NCBI GenBank assembly: GCA_959018755.1
Contig: CAUEMA010000006.1
Span: 49,008-113,007 of the forward strand
Length of the DNA: 64,000 nucleotides
Source of the DNA: an uncultured Collinsella sp.
Lineage (GTDB): Bacteria; Actinomycetota; Coriobacteriia; Coriobacteriales; Coriobacteriaceae
Reading direction: 5' to 3'
Shown: positions 58,773-64,000 of the stretch, one piece after another
How positions within the stretch are numbered: the first letter of the stretch is position 1
How the letters are laid out: the number at the start of each line of letters is the position of its first letter
Translations under genes and position numbers: made by a program
The notes under the pieces: generated by a model
Told to the model about the DNA's origin: nothing
Seen by the model: the letters and a program-made list of their open reading frames with translations, nothing else
Database searches by the model: none

Positions 58773-60215
58773 ATGTTTAATCAAAAAAATAAGGTGACAC
58801 GCGCGGACTATGAGCAGTGGCGAGCCGGACAGGATGAGACGGCGGCTCGCATCGCGTCCGACCCCGATAGACTCCTGTTCCATGTGGAGCCTGAGCTTGG
58901 CTGGCTCAACGACCCCAACGGTTTGGTGCAGATTGGTGATACGTATCACATCTATCACCAATACGATCCGTTCGATGCTGCGCATGGCGGTCCAGTGCTT
59001 TGGAACCATCTGACGACAAAGGATTTTGTGACGTACGAGAATCACGGCCCCGCGCTGTTCCCCGATTCCGATTTGGATTCGAACGGAGCGTATTCTGGTT
59101 CTGCCTTTGTACGTGATGGCAAGATTCACTACTTCTATACCGGCAACGTCAAGCATTTTGATCGCGATGATTACGACTACATGTTGACGGGTCGTGAGCA
59201 AAACCAGATTCATATGGTTGCGGAGAACCCCGACGAATTGGGCGAGAAGCGCATAGCTGTTGGACCGGTCGATTACCCCGACGATATCGGTACGCACGTG
59301 CGCGACCCCAAGATCCTTGAGCACGATGGTATCTACTACATGGTTCTGGGCGCTCGTACGAAAGACGACCGCGGCTGCGTGCTTGTCTATACCTCGCGCG
59401 ATCTAGAGGACTGGAACTATGCGACGCGTATTGAGCTGGGCGAGAAGTTTGGCTTTATGTGGGAGTGCCCCGATCTGTTTGAGCTCGATGGTGAGCTTGT
59501 TCTCGTTTGCTGTCCGCAGGGTGTGCCTGCCGATGGTTGGCGTTACCGCAATCCGCATCAGTGCGTGTGGTTCCCCATCGAGGCCGATTGGGAGGCGCCG
59601 AGCTTTAAAATCGTCGGGCAGGGCATGCCCCCGATGGTCGATGCCGGTTTTGATTTCTATGCTCCGCAGTCCTTTGAGGATGCTGCAGGCCGGCGTTTGA
59701 TGATCGGATGGTCGGGTTGCCCCGATGCGACGGCGGAAAACCCGACGGTGGCGCGCGGGTGGCAGTGCGCGTTGACGGTGCCGCGAGAGCTGAGCATGCG
59801 CGATGGTAAGCTCTGCCAGCAGCCGGCGCACGAGATTGAGAGAATGCGCGGCGACTGCGTTCGCGCGACAGGCGGTGAAACCGTTGAGGAGCCGGGCCGC
59901 CTGTTTGATCTTGTGGTTTCCTGTGAGGGCACCAAGATGGTCGAGCTCGAAATCCGCAAGGGTGTCTTTGTGCGCTATGCAGGCGGGATGCTTACCCTCG
60001 ACATGGGTGACGAAGGCTATGGGCGCGACCAGAGGTCGATCGAGCTCAGCGAGCTTCGCGACCTGCGCGTGCTTTCGGACACTACGATTGTCGAGATTTT
60101 TGCAAATGGCGGCGAGGCGGCACTTACGAGCCGTACCTATTCGCCGGCGGTTTCGGCGATGGGGTTGCATGCCGAGGGTGCGGCATCGATGAATTTCTAC
60201 CGCCTCGTGCATTAA
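58773..60215 (+). CDS. scrB: Sucrose-6-phosphate hydrolase (GH32)
   Basis: This 480-aa GH32 enzyme has all classic motifs: WLNDPNGL with nucleophile D47, RDPK (177-179) and WECPDLF with acid/base E231. It should split sucrose-6-phosphate made by the preceding PTS into glucose-6-phosphate and fructose. It is third in the operon, 101 bp after the EIIBC gene. The ribosome site is weak. No fructokinase gene follows. Confidence 0.9.
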   Translation: MFNQKNKVTRADYEQWRAGQDETAARIASDPDRLLFHVEPELGWLNDPNGLVQIGDTYHIYHQYDPFDAAHGGPVLWNHLTTKDFVTYENHGPALFPDSDLDSNGAYSGSAFVRDGKIHYFYTGNVKHFDRDDYDYMLTGREQNQIHMVAENPDELGEKRIAVGPVDYPDDIGTHVRDPKILEHDGIYYMVLGARTKDDRGCVLVYTSRDLEDWNYATRIELGEKFGFMWECPDLFELDGELVLVCCPQGVPADGWRYRNPHQCVWFPIEADWEAPSFKIVGQGMPPMVDAGFDFYAPQSFEDAAGRRLMIGWSGCPDATAENPTVARGWQCALTVPRELSMRDGKLCQQPAHEIERMRGDCVRATGGETVEEPGRLFDLVVSCEGTKMVELEIRKGVFVRYAGGMLTLDMGDEGYGRDQRSIELSELRDLRVLSDTTIVEIFANGGEAALTSRTYSPAVSAMGLHAEGAASMNFYRLVH

Positions 60216-60491
60216 CCGTGCATGGGGCACGATTGGACTTGCTGGGCGAAATGAATCGCAGTTGCCGCGGCCAACTACCGTTTATCGCGTATAGCGACCG
60301 TTTGCGGAGTAAGTAACACTTAGTAATAAACCGTGTAGAATCTCAGGTTAGCACGGAGTTTTCCAGGGAGACGCTGTCCTTTGTTGTGCGCAAGGGGCGG
60401 CGTCTCTTTGGCGCTTGGACGCCGTTGTGCAACAGTGCGGCGGCGCGTGCCATGTATTGAAAAGCCAATGTCGAGATGGGTCGTGATAATA

Positions 60492-61346
60492 ATGGGCAAG
60501 TACGTAATCGTGGTTGAGTCTGGGTCGGATGTGACGCCGGAGCTCTGCGAGCGCTACGGCATCGTGCGCGTGCCCATGCATGTCACGATTGGTGACGAGA
60601 CCGTCGAGGACGGCTCCATCGATCCACTCGAGATTTACTCGCGCTGCAACGAGTTTGGCGTAATGCCCAAGACCAGCGGCTGCGCGCCTGCAGATTTTGC
60701 GCACCTATATGACCGTATCCATGCCGAGCAGCCCGATGCGACCATTCTGCATCTTGCGTACTCCGAAGTCACGACTTGCTCGCATCAGTCCTCCAAGATT
60801 GCGGCTAAGGGCCGCGACTACGTCTACTCCATGGACACGCGTTTTGTCTCGGTGGGTCAGTCGCTCGTTGTTGTCGAGGCCGCTAAGTATATCGAAGCCC
60901 ATCCAGATGCTACCGTCGACGAGATCTTTGCATTTACGAATTCCGTCATGGACCGTGTGCTGTTGGGCTTTGTTCCTACCGACCTGGCCTTTCTTAAGGC
61001 GGGCGGTCGTCTGTCCAACGTCGCGTTCCTTGGCGCCCACCTGCTTAAGATTAAGCCCTGCATTGAGGTAACGGGCGGCAAGTTCGTGGCGACCAAGAAG
61101 TTCCGCGGCTCTATGCTCAAATGCGCCCGTGCCTTTATTGACCACATGGTTGCGAAGGGCGAGATTGACTACTCGCACATTGGCCTGGCGTATTCGGTAG
61201 GCCTTTCCGAGGAGCTGCGCGACGATATGGAAGTCTATGCGCACGACCTGGGCTTTAAGGACGTTACCTGGACTCAGGTCGGCGGCGTGATCTCGAGCCA
61301 TTGCGGCCCGACCGCCTTTGGCGCGGTGCTCACACTCAAGGCGTAA
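60492..61346 (+). CDS. DegV-family fatty-acid-binding protein
   Basis: This 284-aa protein has the DegV fold: MGKYVIVVESGSDV, KTSGCAPADFAHLY, DTRFVSVGQSLVVVEAA and ALGFVPTDLAFLKAGGRLSN-like text, with KIKPCIEVTGGKF near the middle. DegV/FakB proteins bind a fatty acid for phosphorylation by FakA. No fakA is nearby. I prefer the ATG at 60492, since an ATG 8 codons upstream adds non-conserved residues. Upstream, a stem GAGACGC with GCGTCTC (about 60368-60400) may be an attenuator or terminator. Confidence 0.83.
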   Translation: MGKYVIVVESGSDVTPELCERYGIVRVPMHVTIGDETVEDGSIDPLEIYSRCNEFGVMPKTSGCAPADFAHLYDRIHAEQPDATILHLAYSEVTTCSHQSSKIAAKGRDYVYSMDTRFVSVGQSLVVVEAAKYIEAHPDATVDEIFAFTNSVMDRVLLGFVPTDLAFLKAGGRLSNVAFLGAHLLKIKPCIEVTGGKFVATKKFRGSMLKCARAFIDHMVAKGEIDYSHIGLAYSVGLSEELRDDMEVYAHDLGFKDVTWTQVGGVISSHCGPTAFGAVLTLKA

Positions 61347-61376
61347 CGCCTGGCGTCTATCGATTTCTATTGCCTC

Positions 61377-61414
61377 GGCGGCGGGCGGGTTGCGACAACC
61401 TTCCCGCCGCTTTT
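61377..61414 (+). terminator. Terminator of the degV gene
   Basis: A GC stem (about 61377-61392 with 61396-61410, one bulge) is followed by TTTT, 30 bp after the stop. Confidence 0.7.
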
Positions 61415-61532
61415 GCATGGGGCCAAATAGGACAATCCAATTGACCGCTAAACCGTTTCGCCATCAAGCATATAGGCTAGAATGACTCTGGCATTTATGT
61501 AGCTAAAACCAATGAGAGGCAAGGTAGCGGGA

Positions 61533-62351
61533 ATGGCTGAGATGACGCTCGAGGGTGTGGACGCTCGTCCTGAGGACTCCGCGTTTGCCCTGGGCCGCGT
61601 GCATTCGATTGAGACGATGGGGACGGTCGATGGACCCGGCATCCGCTTTGTGGTGTTTGTTCAGGGCTGCCCCATGCGCTGTGCGTATTGCCACAACCCC
61701 GATACCTGGTCGGTTAACGGCGGTACCATGGTGACCGTCGAGCACCTGATGGACGAGTTCCAGAGCAACCATGAGTTTTACCGCAGCGGTGGTATTACGG
61801 TATCCGGCGGCGAGCCGCTCCTGCAGCCTGAGTTCTTGGCCGACCTGTTCCGCGCAATGCACAACAACCCCGATGGTCGCGTACATACCTGCTTGGATAG
61901 TTGCGGCTATGCGTTCGATCCCACGCATCCCGAGAAGTTCGATGCCGTACTCAACGAGACCGATATGGTGCTGCTCGACATTAAACACGCCGATCCCGTC
62001 GAGCATAAAAAGCTGACCGGTTGCGATCCCGCACGCATCCTGGCGTTTGGTGATGAGCTCGCGCGTCGCAAGATCAAGGTTGTTATTCGTCACGTGGTGG
62101 TGCCGGGCATTACCGACACAGTGGAGGAGTGCGAGGCACTCGGTCGTCTAATCGCTCCATGGCATAACGTGGTCGGCCTGGAAATGCTGCCGTATCACAC
62201 GATGGGCGTCGTCAAGTACGAGCAGCTGGGGATTCCCTATAAGCTCGAGGGCGTGCCCCAGATGGATACCGCGCGCATGCCCGAGCTGCGCAACGCCGTC
62301 ATGACGGGCATGAAAAAGCGCCGCGCGGAACTCAAAAACGCCATCGGCTAG
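61533..62351 (+). CDS. pflA: Pyruvate formate-lyase activating enzyme
   Basis: This 272-aa radical SAM enzyme has CPMRCAYCHNPD with the CxxxCxxC cluster motif, GGITVSGGEPLLQPEF, and VVIRHVVVPGITD. It makes the glycyl radical of PFL from S-adenosylmethionine. In this organism its target is the 83-aa stand-alone glycyl-radical protein at 54045. The start ATG 61533 has AAGG 8 nt upstream. It is separated from pflB by the scr operon and degV, so it has its own promoter. Confidence 0.93.
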   Translation: MAEMTLEGVDARPEDSAFALGRVHSIETMGTVDGPGIRFVVFVQGCPMRCAYCHNPDTWSVNGGTMVTVEHLMDEFQSNHEFYRSGGITVSGGEPLLQPEFLADLFRAMHNNPDGRVHTCLDSCGYAFDPTHPEKFDAVLNETDMVLLDIKHADPVEHKKLTGCDPARILAFGDELARRKIKVVIRHVVVPGITDTVEECEALGRLIAPWHNVVGLEMLPYHTMGVVKYEQLGIPYKLEGVPQMDTARMPELRNAVMTGMKKRRAELKNAIG

Positions 62352-62476
62352 CAAGCCATTTTTGCCCCTTTATGATACCCGCGCTGCGCTGGTCTAACGG
62401 CTTCGTATCGCGCGGTTGAGTCAAAATGCTGGTACCATACCGTGGATAAGCAGTTTTCACAGGTTTGGGGGATGGC

Positions 62477-63217
62477 ATGGCAACCATCGCAATCATCGGT
62501 GCGCTCGAAAAAGAGATCATGCAGATTAAGGAAGAGTTGAGCAACGTTTGCATGGTACAGGAGGCGGGCTTGAACGTTGTGACCGGCGGGCTCGACGGCC
62601 TGTCGATTGTCGCCACGACGGCGGGTATGGGCACGGTAAACGCTGCCGCCGCAACACAGCACCTCATTAGCAAGTATGCTCCACAGGCAGTTGTGTTTTC
62701 TGGTATCGCAGGTGGCCTGAATCCCAAGCTCCATATCGACGATGTCGTCATTGGCAAATGCCTGCGCTATCTAGATACCGATACCGCGCTTATCGCCGAG
62801 TCTGCACCGGGGCTCGAGGAGTTTGTCTCGACGCCTGCGCTGGTCGATATTGCCGCCGATGTGCTTGCTGAGCGTGGGTTTGTTGATGCTTCGACAAATG
62901 CGACCGCTTCGAACGAGGGCGCAAAGCAGTTCCTGGTCGGCACGATTGCCACGGGTAACCGCTTTGTGACGGGCGCCACTATGCGCAATGATGCCATCGA
63001 GGCGACGCATGCCGATTGTGTCGGCATGGAGGGCGCGGCAATTGCCCATGTCGCAACCAAAAATGGTGTCGATTGCCTGGTGCTGCGTGCTATCAGCGAT
63101 AATTGTGACGAGGCGTATGATGCGATTTGCGACCGCGAGTTCGATTTGTTCGAGTATGCGCGTGCCGCAAGCGATATCACGCTCGATATCGTTCGACGCA
63201 TTGCCGCTGCGCAATAG
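62477..63217 (+). CDS. mtnN: 5'-methylthioadenosine/S-adenosylhomocysteine nucleosidase
   Basis: This 246-aa nucleosidase cleaves adenine from MTA, SAH and 5'-deoxyadenosine. It has IIGALEKEI, VVFSGIAGGLNP, CVGMEGAAIAHVA and LRAISDN. It lies 125 bp after pflA, and removing 5'-deoxyadenosine produced by radical SAM enzymes would help PflA, though this link is inference. The start ATG 62477 follows GGGGG. Confidence 0.92.
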   Translation: MATIAIIGALEKEIMQIKEELSNVCMVQEAGLNVVTGGLDGLSIVATTAGMGTVNAAAATQHLISKYAPQAVVFSGIAGGLNPKLHIDDVVIGKCLRYLDTDTALIAESAPGLEEFVSTPALVDIAADVLAERGFVDASTNATASNEGAKQFLVGTIATGNRFVTGATMRNDAIEATHADCVGMEGAAIAHVATKNGVDCLVLRAISDNCDEAYDAICDREFDLFEYARAASDITLDIVRRIAAAQ

Positions 63218-63254
63218 CGCGTTTTTTGCAAGATCCTACGACCAAGGAGTGTCC

Positions 63255-63845
63255 ATGGCCGATTCCATTAACTACCAGCTTGCCAAGTTCGTCGCCAGCT
63301 ACGGCAAGGTTTCGCAGATTCCCGAGTCCACCTGTCCCGAGGTGAGCTTTGTCGGCCGCTCCAACGTGGGCAAGTCGTCGATTATGAACAAGCTCTTTGG
63401 CCGCAAGAACCTGGTGAAGGTTTCGAGCACGCCGGGCAAGACGAGCAACATCAACTTCTTTGAGGCCGATGACGTGCACTTTGTGGACCTGCCGGGCTAT
63501 GGTTTTGCCCGTCGTTCCAAGGCCGAGCGCGACCGCTGGGCCGAGCTCATCGGCGACTTCTTCGCCTCCGAGCGCAGCTTTAACTTGGTTGTGTCGCTAG
63601 TGGACATTCGCCATGACCCCAGTAAGCTCGACCATGACATGATCGACTACCTGCAGGGCAACGAGTTCAACTTTATCGTCTGCCTCACCAAGGCCGATAA
63701 GCTCAGCCGTACCCAGCAGGCCCGCCAAGCGGCAGCCATCAAAAAACAGCTCAACGTCCCGGCCGAAAACGTAATCATCACAAGCTCCCAGACCGGTACC
63801 GGCATCGACGAACTCAAAAAGCGAATCGCCGAGGCCTGCCTCTAA
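63255..63845 (+). CDS. yihA: Ribosome-assembly GTPase YihA/YsxC (EngB)
   Basis: This 196-aa GTPase has G1 GRSNVGKSS, G3 DLPGYGFA, G4 TKAD and the TSSQTGTGID tail, typical of YihA/YsxC, which acts in large ribosomal subunit assembly. The start ATG 63255 has AAGGAG upstream. It follows mtnN by 37 bp and may be co-transcribed. The frame is open further upstream inside mtnN but is not conserved there. Confidence 0.93.
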   Translation: MADSINYQLAKFVASYGKVSQIPESTCPEVSFVGRSNVGKSSIMNKLFGRKNLVKVSSTPGKTSNINFFEADDVHFVDLPGYGFARRSKAERDRWAELIGDFFASERSFNLVVSLVDIRHDPSKLDHDMIDYLQGNEFNFIVCLTKADKLSRTQQARQAAAIKKQLNVPAENVIITSSQTGTGIDELKKRIAEACL

Positions 63846-63942
63846 TAAGGGCCCCTATCAATAAAATGCAGAACATCAGCCCGGCGACTTTCCAGAGCGT
63901 AGGTCCCTGTAGCCGCTGTCAGCGAAGTTAACGTAGGGGAGG

Positions 63943-64000
63943 CCGGGGGCTTTGCCCCCAAATCGTCCTCGGACATGGCAGGACCCCCGCTGCGCACTTC
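63943..64000. repeat. Nested hairpin element, TCGTCCTCGG family, copy 3 (cut by window end)
   Basis: A GGGGGC...GCCCCC arm is followed by AATCGTCCTCGGACATG and the first half of an inner stem (GACCCCCGC then TGCGCACTTC). The layout equals copies 1 and 2. The 3' half lies outside the window. Confidence 0.7.

Overview
The window is GC-rich (about 60 percent by eye) and gene-dense. It reads as the chromosome of an anaerobic, saccharolytic gut actinobacterium of the Coriobacteriia, most likely Collinsella. That placement is inference from gene content: a complete lactose PTS and tagatose-6-phosphate route, an oxygen-detoxifying flavodiiron protein, pyruvate formate-lyase, many LacI-type regulators, and many short hairpin repeats between genes. 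I saw no rRNA, tRNA, CRISPR array or intact insertion sequence.

Layout. (1) 0-15.2 kb holds three paralogous lactose modules. Each pairs a lacG-like 6-phospho-beta-galactosidase with a lacE-like PTS EIICB on the minus strand and a divergent LacI-type regulator on the plus strand. A single EIIA gene, lacF, follows the third module. (2) 15.4-27 kb holds lacA, lacB and lacC, then galK-galT with a divergent LacI-type regulator, a flavodiiron protein, a DeoR-type regulator, and a class II aldolase that probably stands in for LacD. Lactose phosphate from the modules is split to glucose and galactose-6-phosphate. LacAB, LacC and the aldolase take the latter to triose phosphates, while GalKT handles free galactose. 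(3) 27-32 kb holds a single-polypeptide Nudix-Vsr fusion and a BceAB-like ABC exporter.

(4) 32.2-44.6 kb is the most unusual part, a signalling island. It encodes a transglutaminase-like protein, a very large membrane-spanning Ser/Thr kinase, an acidic protein and a polytopic membrane protein, an FHA protein, a soluble kinase, a vWA protein, a PP2C phosphatase, and a divergent kinase with a C-terminal zinc ribbon. The last three resemble the TerY-P triad. Four plus-strand starts in the island carry the same 12-bp palindrome (GTTCAGCTGAAC or one mismatch). In all four it is followed after exactly 30 nt by a -10-like hexamer, with no recognisable -35. I infer one activator-dependent regulon.

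(5) 44.9-51.4 kb holds a DAHP synthase and a MarR-regulated heterodimeric ABC exporter. (6) 51.9-54.3 kb holds pyruvate formate-lyase encoded as two proteins: a 683-aa catalytic part without the glycyl-radical domain, and a separate 83-aa glycyl-radical protein. The activase gene lies about 7 kb downstream. (7) 54.6-60.2 kb is a sucrose or fructoside PTS operon with two GH32 enzymes and a LacI-type regulator. (8) 60.5-64 kb holds DegV, PflA, MTA/SAH nucleosidase and the GTPase YihA/YsxC.

Intergenic DNA is rich in structured repeats. At least four families are visible: TGTTACAGAT hairpins, hairpins with a constant TACC loop joined to a 113-nt repeat, nested hairpins around a TCGTCCTCGG core, and TAGTCATTGGGGAC inverted repeats. 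There is also one 228-bp MITE-like element. In several families the arms differ between copies while pairing is kept, which points to selection on RNA or DNA structure.
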